A DNA stretch of 64,000 bases, from positions 1 through 64,000 of the forward strand of contig JBBHKE010002674.1 in NCBI GenBank assembly GCA_037447655.1, written 5' to 3'. The stretch is from Zygnema cylindricum (taxonomy: Eukaryota > Streptophyta > Zygnematophyceae > Zygnematales > Zygnemataceae). Below, piece after piece: positions 10,520 through 22,563 of this stretch. The notes beneath the pieces were generated by a model. It saw nothing but the letters and a program-made list of their open reading frames with translations, made no database searches and was not told the origin of the DNA. The position numbers and the translations under genes were made by a program. How positions within the stretch are numbered: the first letter of the stretch is position 1; each line of letters starts with the position of its first letter.

Positions 10520-11364
10520 TAATTTTGGAAAAGCGCGCGCGTTTGATTTTCTAAACCAATAAAAAAATTAAACGTGGAGCTTAATCGATACATCCACATA
10601 ATGCGCCACGTGTCAACCGATTTTCGCCAAAACGAGAGAAAATTTTCGGCGATACATATGCTGCATAGAGTACACCTTGAATCGCTATTAGGGTTGATAT
10701 TTTTTTTGCCACTTAAAACATCTTTTCTGCGTGCACACTTGTACGATTTGCAATTTGAGACGCCAATCGGAAGCTGAGAATCTTACCTTTCAATCGCAAC
10801 CGTCAGATTCACAATCGGACATGTGTGTACGGAGAAAAGACGTTTTAAGAGACGAACAAAAATATTAACGCATAGCGATTCACGGTGGATTATCGAGCGG
10901 GTGAACCGGCATCGAATATTATACGAATTTAGTGACGAATATCACAGTTTACATTGTACAAAATTACAAATGCGTGTCCCCATGCAGTTGTAACAATGTA
11001 ACTTTAAGGCTTTCGTCTATTATGCGTTATTAGTTTTCGTACGGATGCATTTGACGTCGGTATTATTTTGATGACTTGTCCATTAGGTGGTGCCAGCAAG
11101 GCATTAGCGCCTACGTGGATTATTATTATTGGTACCCCATAAGTTCCCGCTCGCACGTCGAGAATAATTGAAGATTTTGAAAAGCACAAATTATGTACGT
11201 CGTATCTGTACAAACTGACGAAATCTAAGATTTGTGGATACGTATCAAATTCTAAAGTACAATATCACTGTACGAACACAAAGTCCTTAACGCGAAGGTC
11301 AATGGATGGCAAAAAGGACCGTCAAGGGATATCCTCCATCAAAGATTTTATCTTCAGTTATATT
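10520..11364. other. Intergenic DNA, no gene seen
   Basis: Unique-looking sequence with scattered GTAC-rich motifs. I see no coding or RNA gene. Confidence 0.5.
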
Positions 11365-11756
11365 CATAGTTCAAAAGTAGACGTTTTTTGGTAGGCCTTT
11401 TGTAGGCCGCCTTTAGCGTAAGTTGTGTTATGGGCTTTTCATGTGATCTTCTTAGATCGTTACTTTCATCAACGACCGTCAGATCGTCCGTATCAGATCG
11501 TCCGTCAGACCGTTATATCGTCTGACGGTTTAAATAAAAAGTCGCTCAAAACTCACAGAAAAATATTTTTTTGTCCGATTTTTTTTTCAAATTTAGACAT
11601 GAAGATTAATTCTCTATCGATCCATGTGCAACTCAACCCTGTTACTATTTTATTTCATTTTGCGGCCAATACAATATGGGTCTTAAGGCCATATTGTATG
11701 TTTTGCACACAATGGGCATATTGTATGGGCGTACGGTCACCTACTTTTGAACTATG
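11365..11756. mobile_element. hAT-like MITE with CATAGTTCAAAAGTAG ends
   Basis: The 392-bp element has 16-bp perfect terminal inverted repeats (11365-11380 and 11741-11756). Its 8-bp flanks match at seven of eight bases (GTTATATT and GTTTTATT). It has no coding capacity. An inverted relative starts at 49858. Confidence 0.7.
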
Positions 11757-13379
11757 GTTTTATTTGATTTGAATCCACACTGTACGAAGCCACGTGGACT
11801 TTACCCATTGTAACGTTGCCATCGCTCGCCCGCGCGCGGATTATATTTTTTATTTCCTTGTGAGAGATAAATGAACAAAATAAGGCATTTCCTTCAAATG
11901 ATTAACATTAAATTTTTTTATAACACTATCCAGCTCAAATTATATATGGTGTTTTTAAAAATTACAGTATGGATTTTTCAAAATAAATCACTCATTTCTA
12001 ATAATCAGCAAATGTAATATGCTTTACTTATTACGTCATTTTAAATGTTATGTACTGCGATGTTAACAATAAGCGTAAGAGTCGTATATGTCCAGTGTGT
12101 GGCTAAAGTCCTCCTTGAAGACACTTGACGACACTAGCCAGGCACTATGATAGAATGAGCGTTTGCTTCGAAAACAGAAAATCGGACGGTCAAAGTTAAT
12201 GTAGGTTCCCCTGTTGCGAACTTACTTTTTATTAAAGCTAAAGGTATGTCTCCATGTACTTGGAACTTAACGAACTTAATTTGTATTTTAGCGCAAATTC
12301 TCCGTACACGGTTTTCGAATGGTGTAACAACGAAATTGTTTATTACTCTTGTAATATCTTGTTGGTGAAATCAAAAAGTGCTCACCGGCTTTTCTTCTTC
12401 TCTTTCTCTCTTTGCTATATTTTCTTGCTTTTTTTCCGGCTTTCTTTCTAGTTCTATTGTTACGTCCTTGGAAGAAACTTGGCAAGGAATAACAGAAATG
12501 TCTTTTTTTTTTCCTTTGGAGGAACAAAAGGTTTTGAAAGAGGAGGAAGAATGTCTATTTTTCCTTTGGAGGAACATAAGAAAGTAGCAACGGTAGTGAA
12601 TTGAAAGGTAAAGAATTTTGCTTTATTCTGACTGTTAAATGAAGAGCTAAAATAAAAGATAGAAACGGAAAAAAAAAAAAAAAAAGCAAAAAAAAATAGC
12701 TTCTTGGAATTGTGGGTTTCTTCATAATACTTTCAAACTAACCAGTAACTATATTTCCTAACTTTCTTTTTTCTATCAAAAAAACTTTCATGCCTACTTT
12801 TAACCAAAAGGCCAGTTTATAACTATGTTTTTTTATTCGAGAAAAAATAAAAGGTGAGACGATTGTATGAGTTGACAATGCCCTTTACGGCTGTCAACAT
12901 CTACAATCTGTGATGTCACACGTTATTTTTTGTAACTGCTTCTCACTTTGCATGTTCTTAAGTGACATTGTAGACGTGCCCCCTTCCAGCCTGTGCCGTT
13001 TCATGGTTGCGAAGATGCGCTTTGCCTTTGCGCCTCCTGTCGGGTGGACGTGAAATGGCATCGAAATCTTAAGACCCTAGCAACAAAAATACGTAACGGA
13101 CGCAAACGAACAAAACATAACGAATCGGTGTACTTTTCCTCATCGCTCGAAATCGTTTGAAAAAATGGAAATTTTCAACACGTGCGAATATGTATCCCTA
13201 TTTGTTAAGCGGTGATAGTTTAATTTAAAACACATCGCCGATGTGGTATTAAAAGTGACGTTTCTTGATGTTTTTTTGTGTCGAAAAACACAAGACGACA
13301 ACATGTAGTACATTATAAGTTCAACGATGACGCACAATGTACTTTTATTTTTTTCGATTACTTTATACAATTGTAACTT
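11757..13379. repeat. Non-coding DNA with dispersed repeats
   Basis: 12240-12350 and 12880-12960 recur in inverted orientation near 44550-44760 (shared CTACAATCTGTGATG and ACGGTTTTCGAATGG-like blocks). CCTTTGGAGGAACA is duplicated at about 12510 and 12560. 13000-13060 resembles 18310-18365. No gene is seen. Confidence 0.5.
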
Positions 13380-15360
13380 AAGCCGTATAGCGCTAAGTTT
13401 TAGAGGAAAACGACAAAAAAACCCTTACTTTGGCAAATGGAGACATACCCTAAGATTCTCCATACAAGGTTCTTTGAGGGTATGTGCCCATGTAATCATT
13501 ACTTTGAAGAATTACTTTGGATTTTAGTGAAAATTCTCCGTACTACCTTTCATAGCGTTCCAATCTTTGAAAATCTGCCTTTCTTTTTAATGTTTGAAAA
13601 TGAAATCGGAACTTTGAAATGTGACAGTTGTAGACGTCGATACAACTTGTGACGATTGAAAAAAACTACAAAACTTCCGACAATTGATGACTTCTACAAA
13701 AATAACGACTATTGGAGGTTAAGTGTTTTGTGACATTGTAGATGTTTAGGGTTTTGTGACATCGTGATGTCGGATTCACTTGTGACAACATCGACGTCAA
13801 TAATTCAAGAACTTTTCGCCATTGCTCCCTTGCTTCGTTTTTTTTATTTTTCTCACTCACCTAGCCATCAAAGTATACCCAAAGGTATTCAAAATAATTA
13901 TTTTTCAAAGATCTTTCATTTCATACTATAATTGTTGTGTCTCATTCTAGAAAGTGTGAGATAAAACCGATAATGTGTGGGAGAAAGAGAGGCGATGACA
14001 GCGTATACTCTGCAAAGGATCGATGAATGAAAGTGGAGGTCCAAGACCCCTAAAATTTTTTCCCGTACATGGGCAAGGAGAAAGAGAACGAGTACCCTCC
14101 CTCATCCTCAAATTTTCCCACTTGTGTGGCGCGTGAGTGTACTTTTTTTATTCGTTGTTCAAATGGTACTTTAACTAAAATCACCTCGTGAGGTAGTTTT
14201 CGATATAGTTATTTGATGAGCTCGATTAGCGTGCCCCGGGGTCAAAAAGAGGAAAACGACAAAATAAGTATAGAAGACGAAAAATACGAAGCACAATCAA
14301 AGTATCGAGTTGACGTTCATTGTACTGTGGTAAATACAATTTTTTCGTACGACAAGAGATTTTTTCGTTGGGGACTGAATGTTGGAGGAAAACGACGGGA
14401 AAAAACTCTAAATTTTAATACATGGGCACACACCTAACGCGGTGTGCCCATGAAACTGAAACTTTGGAATTTAGCGAAGATTCTAGGCATTACTTTTTAA
14501 AGTGTTCCCATGTCCAATAACAAAATATTAACTTTGAAATGTGACGGTTGTAGACGTGGGTACAAATTGTGACGACTAAAGACGACTACAAAACTTACCA
14601 ACATTGGTGATGTCTCCCAAAACAACAACGATTGTAAACGGCGAGTTTTTTTGTGACATTGTAGATGTTTAGGGTTTTGTGACATTGTGAAGTCATGCTA
14701 TCTTGTGACATCACTAGTACAAAAACTTTTCGCCATGGCTTCTCAGTTTCGTTTTTTTTATATTTTATCACTCTATATGCCTTCAAACTACGACCAAAGG
14801 TATTAAAAAAAGAGAAAAATAAAATATATTTCATTTCATACCATTATTGGTGTATTTTATTCAGAAAAGACGGAAAGAGGATCGGTATAGTAGAGTGAGA
14901 AAGAGGGGGAGAACGAAGATGATGAAATTTTTTACAAAGGACCCATGAATGAAAGTGGAGGCCCCACCAATTCTTTTCCGTACATGATTGTCAATTTTCT
15001 ACGTACATGCGAGTGACGACGAGCAAGGAAAAATAGCGTGTACTATCCCTCGTGCAAATTTTATCAAAGATGTGTGACGTGTGCGATAACGTTCTCCTAT
15101 TCTTCGATCAACTATTGGTTTAACTAAAATCACTACGCGAATCAATTTTAATAGAAGTTTGAACATGAGTTTGCATGATGTGGCATTGAGTCGAAAAGAT
15201 AAGAACGTCAAATTGGAGCATATTCGAAGTATCAAGATGATTGAAAATATACTATAATTCTCGCACATTTTTCGTAAGGCGTAAGATTTCTCGTTGCAGG
15301 TGCCATTTTGTGAAAAAACGACAGGGGAAAACCCTTACTTTAACACATGGGCACACGCTT
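13380..15360. repeat. Diverged 0.9-kb tandem repeat, about three units
   Basis: Blocks starting near 13400, 14385 and 15300 share an order of motifs: a CGACA-GG-AAAA-CCCT start, a GGCACA/GGAGACAT segment, TTTGAAATGTGAC-GTTGTAGACG, and TTTGTGACATTGTAGATG then TTTAGGGTTTTGTGACAT. They look like decayed copies of one non-coding unit. Short ORFs in them are not conserved. Confidence 0.55.
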
Positions 15361-15434
15361 TAGTGTCCTTGTGCTTAAAAATGAAATTATTAAAGTCTAT
15401 GATGATTGTATACGTCGAAATTCCTATGACAATA

Positions 15435-15971
15435 CACCGCGAATCGTTATTAGTGTCAAAGTCACTAATTTGGGTTCTTCAAATTTTGATTTTTTCCTCA
15501 AATAGGATACATGATTTTAATTTTTCCTTGACGTTAATTAAGGTACCTTACAAAATAACGTAAAGCCCGAAAGTACATTAAAATCTAAATAGTGTGGTGT
15601 ACGGTCGATATCGAGCTGTACATAAATGTACCGTTTCAAGTGAAAATTTACAAAAAAATAATTAAATCAGACGCGCACGCATAGGAACGTGCGCTCAAAA
15701 AACAGATTAGTCTGACACGTAAATTAGTATGGCATGTAAGGATATTTTAAATTCACGACAGCGTACGATTTTTAATATTTTGTACGGATACATATATTAA
15801 TGTATATAATCGTACAGCAAATATTCCATTTTTGTTGTTCCCAAATTAGCATTAACGACGAAATTAGAATACACTTTTTTTTTGAAAATTTTCAAATTCT
15901 TAATTAGCATCAAGTTCGGTAAATTTTCTTCAACACTATTTAAACTTTGACACTAATAACGATTCGCGGTG
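15435..15971. mobile_element. Tc1/mariner-like MITE, family X, copy 1
   Basis: The 537-bp element has perfect 28-bp terminal inverted repeats beginning CACCGCGAATCGTTATTAG and a TA duplication on each side (15433-15434, 15972-15973). It has no coding capacity. A second complete copy lies at 46168-46706 in the opposite orientation. Confidence 0.88.
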
Positions 15972-15973
15972 TA

Positions 15974-17344
15974 GTCAACGTCAACAATATGTGTTGTCGC
16001 ACTTTAATTTCGTAACATTTTCAATGCATGTCTTTGTGTAAAATTGTAGACGTACACCCTTCCAGCCACAGATGTATCATTTGCACTTTTTTTGACTTAC
16101 TAAAACGAGTTATTTATTAAGTTTTTTAACTTTTCGTAAATTTCGTGTACTTTTCGTGTACGAATGCTATGCACATCAAATTTAAAAAAAAGAGACGTCA
16201 TGTCATTATTCGCGCAGTTTGAACGAGATTTGGGAAGAGAAGTCTGAGCAAGACATGGGTCGAGGTCTCGGGTAGAGAGATAAAGAGATTTTGGAAGTGA
16301 CGTCAAAATATGTTCAGTTATGAGGTCGGACTTCCATTAGGGGGTTGCAAGAAACGTACGGACACGTTTACTAATTGTCATATATTGCAAAATCCTCTAT
16401 TAGGTCAGGTCATTAAAAATCTTTTTATCTACGCGTTAAGTTTTTATTGTAACCACGTACGACTGTGTTCAAACGTTGAAGATTAATGAAGCGCAAAATA
16501 TAAATAAAAATATATACTGATTGAAGACACTTAAGATTTGTAAAAGCGTACGCAAGTGTCAGATTTGTATGACGGTTAGTGGACGGCAAAGGGAGCGTCA
16601 AATAATATCCTCTGCCGAAGATTTTTTGGCGACTTTCAATAGACTTGCATCCACCCTCACGGAAGGCACATGGCCTATACGACGTGTATGCACCTAATCC
16701 CAAATTCATCATGGATATTTTTTATATTTTCCATGAGGACCAATTTTACGCGTCCTAGGTGTGCGCATAGTGTTCTTTTTGAGGACACTAGCCACACGTT
16801 GAATGTGGGATTCTATGGGTTCCGTTTCCCCACATAAATTGCAGATCCAAAGAAGCTTATCTAGATAGTGCCGACTCCAAGTTGATAAAAACCCAAATGA
16901 CTGACACCTTGACAGTCAGAACCCCAATACAGCTTCACCCTTGTGAAAGAAGACTTTCTGTGTTCTCAATTCCCTCACAGAATGCAAAGTTCGAATATTA
17001 GTATTTGGACACATTCCCCCACTTTGAATTTCCCTTATAAACACCGCCACCTTGGCAGGCAAAGTCTCTCATCAACTACACCCTTGTGTAGCGTGGACTC
17101 CCTTGATTCTGCAACAAAAAGAATCACTTAATTTTCTCCACTGTGCATTAAGTTATGACCGGCCAAAGATGGCCTATAAAAACAAAAGGCCTCTCAAAGA
17201 GAGGTGCCTCAAAAAGTTATAAGTCCTAAATCCCTCTGTCATCCTCCTACTACTATCCTTCTACTACTACTGCACCTAACCAATCACAAAACTGTAAAGT
17301 AAAAGAAGGTACAAGAACAAGAAGGTACAAGTGTCACTGTACTT
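15974..17344. other. Intergenic DNA, no gene seen
   Basis: The block near 16010-16080 repeats material found at 12940-13000. A TATAAAA at about 17176 precedes a small hairpin (GGCCTCTC...GAGAGGTGCC), which may be an old promoter or LTR. Nothing firm. Confidence 0.4.
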
Positions 17345-17462
17345 TGTGTATGACCATAGTACGGTATGGGCGTCGTGTACGACCATAGTACGGCATGGGT
17401 GTACGACCATATTACAGCATGGGCGTCGTGTACAACCATAGTACGGCATAGGCGTCGTGCTG
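17345..17462. repeat. Minisatellite, 29-30 bp unit, about four copies
   Basis: The unit is GTGTACGACCATAGTACGG followed by CATGGGCGTC. Copies differ by a few bases; one lacks the GCGTC part. Confidence 0.9.
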
Positions 17463-17729
17463 ACGCTTGTCAGTTCATAAGCCGTAGTCGCTCTCCTCGT
17501 AATGTCCGCTGTTTACTCATGGCTTGCCACGTGTCATCCGCCGACATTAGCTCTCAAACCGCCAAATGTCCACTTCGATGCTTCGGCTCCAATGTAAGCC
17601 GTCCGATTTGAAATCCGCAATAAATCGCGTCCGTTTAAATTTGTCATTTCGTTTCGTATTTTGTGAATTGGAGTATGTAGATTGGTACCATTTTTAAATT
17701 TAAGGGACACCCAACATATTTGTTTTTTC

Positions 17730-17850
17730 ATTAAGACCTAACGGATACTCCTCTCTCTCTCCTTAGTCTGCACCTTAACTGCTAAGGAGACAGCCATGGT
17801 GGCTCTCCGCCTACTCTCTCTTTTATCTAGAGTCTAGATTAAGAAGTGAA
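17730..17850. repeat. Possible old Copia LTR fragment
   Basis: A TCTCTCCTTAG...CTAAGGAGA hairpin followed by ACAGCCATGG matches the U3 hairpin arrangement of the Copia-B and Copia-C LTRs. No LTR boundaries or target duplication are recognisable. Confidence 0.3.
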
Positions 17851-18375
17851 TATTAATTACTTATTTCATGGTATGACTTGCTCTTTTTAATTTTCCAATA
17901 TAGACCTAGAAAATACATAAATTTCAGCAGTTCGTGCGATGGCGTCTTGGATTTTAAAAAGCAAAACATCCAACGGTCAAGGTTTACGTCCACAACATTG
18001 GAAAATCCAAAGAGGCATGCATTAAAAAAGTTTCCCGAAAAAAACAGAAAAAAATGGTATGAAATGGTACGAAATAGTATGACATTCAGTGAAAAACCTC
18101 GTTTTTTCGCTAATGGAAGTATGGCCCAATTTGGAGTAATATTGTTGATTAAATGTTTTTCTATTTTTTCTTTTAATATAAAGTCAAAGTCGGTCAACAC
18201 ATTTTATGAAATTTTGCATTTTGTTCCATGCAGATATTCATTATTTTTGGGGCATTTCATGCGTGCGTTTTATGCGAATGAGATATTTATGCCTCTAGTC
18301 CTACGCTGTCCATGGTTAAGAAATGGCTTTTCCTTTGCCTCTTCTGTCCGGTTGACGTTAAATAACATTTAATTT
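17851..18375. other. Intergenic DNA, no gene seen
   Basis: AT-rich sequence with a short block at 18310-18365 shared with 13000-13060. The overlapping ORFs on both strands have no recognisable motif. Confidence 0.4.
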
Positions 18376-19094
18376 CCAAAAGCTCCGAATAAATAACGTT
18401 CCGATCCACCGTATTGAATGTGTTTGAAACATCGATCTGAAAGACTATCCCTCCAAACAAACATCCAACAAGGCCCGAATCCCATGGACCACACGTCACA
18501 ACCCCCGCGACTTGCCACTCCAAATTGATTAGGAGAAAAATAATCATGGAAGGGGGTTAGAGCTGGATGCAGATGGCTCGGGCCACCAATTATAGTACCT
18601 CTCCCGTGGCGATAGGGAGGATCCCCACATTAGGTTTGGTGACAGCCACAAGGCGAGATGCCGTGATAAGATCACAAATCCGAGTGAGAACAGTGCCGGC
18701 AGCAAAGGAACAAACTTGAAAGAACATATCAAAACCCTGACCACCCAATTCAGGAGGCAAAACATCGAAAAATAGTTCATAAACAGCGTCGAACAGACTC
18801 CCTGCTGAAAAATGAGGGGAAGTGGTAAAGGCTTTGATGAAAGCATCTTGATCAAGAAGAAAACACTCCGACAACTCAAAGGTGTGGATAGAGGAGGGTA
18901 AAATGGTAAATGCCAGTGCCAAAGGATGAAGAGCTCAAAGAACCTCGACCGTCTCATCAACCCGAAGTGCAAGGGTAAATGGTCGGAGGCCCAAGCTGCA
19001 AGGGAAAGTACACCAACACGACCCAAATAAACAATTCGGTAATAAGAGAGGGGGACATCCGAAAGCTTAGATGTACCACATGGTACAAAGAAAA

Positions 19095-20090
19095 TGTTGA
19101 AATCAATAGATTTAGGGGAGGTATTTCCTAGGTCTTAATTAAAATAAGAAGGAAAAGAAAAGCAGAGGCAGCTTGCCTCCACCTTCTCTCTCTGACCCCC
19201 ATATTTGTTGTAGTCACTGAAGGAGAGAGAGGGCGGTGGAGCCATGGCTGCCTTAGCTCCATAGGCAGGGCTTAAGAGTGACCTAAGTCACTCTCAACCA
19301 AAAAGGTTGAGTCTAGCAAGACTCGAAACCTCCGAGCGGTAGGGCGAGGCATAGCCGTCAACCCTTACCACTCTGTCATAGTAGTCCGTTAGCATATATA
19401 GGGTTCGATAGCTATTTAAACAATAGATAGACGACTAATCCGATTAACGGAATTACAAATAGGATACATAGAAACTAGTTGGGAAATTAAGTGCGCATGA
19501 AACAAATGTACCGGACATTTGTTTTGAACGGCTGGAAATTAAAGCCGACTTAGATCCGACGGCTCACATCATCGCGGAGATCCTGGAATGGACGCTTTGA
19601 CGGTTTACGGATGTAATATAACCTGGCACACGTGGCAATATGTCATCGGGAAGTCAGAATCCCGAGGAGCCTGAGGACAAGTCAGGGGGAGACATGCGTC
19701 CACTCCGTGGCCTTGTCGTACACAGGCCGTACAGAAGTACACCGGCCATGGTACTTTTCTGTACTATACACTCTTCTGATTGGTCCCGTACTTCAATAGA
19801 TAGGGGTTGTGAGAGGGTTTGGGACTTGATGGATTGAGGAGGTAGCCGCCTCTCTCCCAACAAGCTTGTATAAATATTGGCATCTTTGCCGCTTGATAAT
19901 TAATCGCCAAGTAAGGCGTTTTGAGTGATTCTTTTTGCTGTGGACTCAGGGGAGTCAAGACTGCACAGGGGTGCAGTCAGGTTATCTATTTATCTGCTAA
20001 GGTAACAGTTTCTCTCGTTGAAAGTGGGTTAGTCAAAAACTACCTAGAGGCTTCCTCATTCTTGGTCCAAATGGAGGACACAGAATTGCA
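19095..20090 (+). repeat. Copia-C 5' LTR
   Basis: The 996-bp LTR starts TGTTGAAATC and ends TTGCA. It has a U3 hairpin at 19177-19241, an antisense tRNA-like segment at 19309-19390, an inverted CCAAT box (GATTGG) near 19778, a TATA box at 19869-19875, and the gag ATG at 20071, 20 bp before its end. Confidence 0.93.
19309..19390 (-). other. Antisense tRNA-like segment in Copia-C 5' LTR
   Basis: On the minus strand an A box (TGACAGAGTGG) is followed by a B box (GGTTTCGAGTCTT, one base longer than in the 3' LTR). Acceptor pairing is poor, so it is a tRNA-derived relic. It lies 215-295 bp from the LTR start, the same offset as in Copia-B. Confidence 0.55.
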
Positions 20091-21122
20091 GGTTATGGGC
20101 CCACCCTCTAGGGTACCCATATTCAACGGATCTGGGAAGCTATGATGACAGGGGCATTATGTGAGAAACGATACTGGGGTATTGTTAGTGGACAAGTGAA
20201 ACGTCCATCTCAAGGAACTCCACCAAGGTTTGGAGGAGTGAGGTTTTCTGCAGCAAAATCTGCTCCAACGGAGGAGACAGATGATGGGGACAGCAGTGTG
20301 TCCAAAAAAGGGAAAGGAAAGGAGACACATCTCACTCTTATTGCCATGGCACCCGGAGCGGTGGCCGTAAAGACCGAGGAAAACGACATTCAGATGTGGG
20401 AGTACACCAACATGAATGCAAGGCACTTCATTTTGAGGCGCCTCACCCAAGCGTTGGCAACTTCTCACCTTCAATCTTCAAGGCTGAGGAGTTGTGGATG
20501 ACCTTAGTGGAGATCTATAGAGCTGGCACCATTCAAGAGCTTCAGCTGGCTGAGCAAAGGCTGATTAGTTACACTTTCAAAGGAGGAAAGATGTTGGACT
20601 ATTGCACCAATCTCTCTTGTTTATACATGGAGATGGAGAGTGCTGGATGGACAGGCACTATGAAGATGAAAGTTAACACTCTCATCATGAAGTTGCCAGA
20701 GGAGTATGAAAATATAGTGTATCGAGTGCAATAAATGGATGATCGCTCTTGGAAGTGGAGCACCGTGGTTCGAATGATACTTGTACAGGAAAACACTATT
20801 GAGATCCGAAGAGGAGGAAAGAGCGTGCAAGCTCTAGCTACCGGAACTGACCGGTGGAGGAAGGATCTGAAGAAGCCGTACCACAGCTTCAAAGGGGAAA
20901 AAGATCAATCTGGAGAACCGAGGACTCCAAAGGGGCTTTGTCATTTCTGCAAAAAGCCGAGGCACTTCATTGCTGATTGCATCAAGCTATCGGAGTTGGG
21001 GCTCCAAGAAAATCATGGAGGTGGTTCTTCTGGAGGGAAGAAGAAAACACTTGTGGTCACACGAGTGAAAGGAGAGACCGAGGAGGACGAGTCCTCCGAG
21101 GAAGAGGATGGGGAGCTTCTTC
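20071..21122 (+). pseudogene. Copia-C gag, 5' part
   Basis: The frame starts MEDTELQVMGPPSRVPIFNG in the LTR. A deletion near 20135 relative to Copia-B shifts the frame, and TAA follows VYRVQ at 20732. The zinc knuckle CHFCKKPRHFIADC is at about 20941-20982. The reading is cut at GELLL by the solo LTR inserted at 21123. Confidence 0.85.
20091..20105 (+). other. Copia-C primer-binding site (internal tRNA-iMet)
   Basis: GGTTATGGGCCCACC directly follows the LTR. It is complementary over 15 bases to the anticodon arm of plant-type initiator tRNA-Met as I recall it. It is translated within gag as VMGPP. Confidence 0.85.
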
Positions 21123-21514
21123 TGTTGTTTTTGGAAGATTCATTTTCGTACATGCGTGCGCTCGCATGTTCGCATACTTAGTAACCAAATGTAATATGGT
21201 GGTTCGAATGGATTTGTAGTTTGGGGGGTAATTGTACGAATGAATTTAAAGTGACGTAAATTACAAATTGAGTGACGCGAAGAAGCGTACGAATAATACG
21301 GAATACAAAATGGAAATGGACGGCGGATCGCTTCGCGATCCGATATGAAATGTTTGAAATATTTAAATTGTACGCCGGCCGTACGGAATCTAATGTGACG
21401 GGCGACAATTATGGAAAGTACGCGATGGTACAAAAGAATCTTTTTGGATAAGTATACTTCAATTTTGACGTGCGGCATTTATGACGAAGTACGCGGTTTT
21501 CAGTACGGACAAGA

Positions 21515-22563
21515 TGTAGAAACTAATGGTTTTATTAGTATTTTCTAGGTCTGAAAAGAAATATAGAAGTCGAGGCAGTCTATCTCTAACTTCTCTCTCC
21601 AACTCTCAAACTTGTCGCAGTCACTGAGAAATTGGAGAGGAAGCTACAGCCATGGCTACCTTGGCTATCCTGAGGTTTACGGGAATTTTATATTAGGGTT
21701 TATATATTTAATTAAAATGTATGTGCCGGCAACAAGATTTGATCCTTATACCTGCCGGCCGGCAGACACGAAGTAGCCGGTAGACTTAGCCGTTTCATCT
21801 AGCGGTAGTGTTACCTAGCATATAGTTTGATAATTATTTAAATATGTATACAAGCGATAAACCATTTAACTAGAATTAATTACGGGATACATAGATCTAG
21901 TAATATGTAATGTACGACTTACGGTACGGACATAAATCAGTACCGCGCATTTGTTTCGTAAATGAAACAAATACCGCGCATGTATTTATTACGGCTACGA
22001 TTAAAGCCGAATTTAATCTGACGGCCGAGATTAGCGCCGAGATCGCGGAGGAAGATTTCGGCGGTTTGTGGCCATCGCCACATCGGATGACGCGTGGCAA
22101 AATTCCGTTGGATTGTGGAAACTCCGGAGATTATGGCACCGAATCCGGATTTGACATGTGTCGACATTTTGGCCATGTCGTACAATGTCCGTACATAAAG
22201 TACACCGGCAGCTGTACTTTTGCGTACGGAACTCAATTCTGATTGGTTCCGTACATCAGTAGATAGAGTCTGTGAGAGAGATAGGACTTAGAAAAATTAG
22301 AAGATAGGACCCTCTCTCCCAGAGAGCTTCTGTACAAAAGGTCAACTTTGACCCTCCATAACTTACTGCTCAGGGGAGCAAATTCAGAGATTCTTTTTGC
22401 TATCGACTCAGGGGAGTCTTGTCTTCACAGGGATGAAGTTGGTCAGAGTTTTTGTCTGCCAGGGTGGCAGTTATTTTTGCTTAAACACAAAGGGGTCAGG
22501 ATTATCCTAGAGGCTTCTTGGAAGCTGTCCACTCTGAGGACTTATGGAGGTCTCAGAGTTTCA
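21515..22563 (+). repeat. Copia-B 5' LTR
   Basis: It has a U3 hairpin at 21590-21643 (CTTCTCTCTCCAA against TTGGAGAGGAAG), an antisense tRNA-like relic at 21726-21808, an inverted CCAAT box (GATTGG) near 22240, and the gag ATG at 22544. Confidence 0.97.
21726..21808 (-). other. Antisense tRNA-like segment in Copia-B 5' LTR
   Basis: The minus strand carries an A-box-like TAGATGAAACGG (21790-21801) and a B-box-like GGATCAAATCT (21735-21745), 44 bp apart, spacing typical of a tRNA with a long variable arm. The copy at 27126-27208 has the better B box GGATCAAATCC. No intact cloverleaf forms. Confidence 0.5.

Noticed and set aside
18544-19026. A membrane-protein-like minus-strand ORF
   Set aside because: It is an out-of-frame reading of LINE fragment L1; the adjacent frame carries the LINE motifs.
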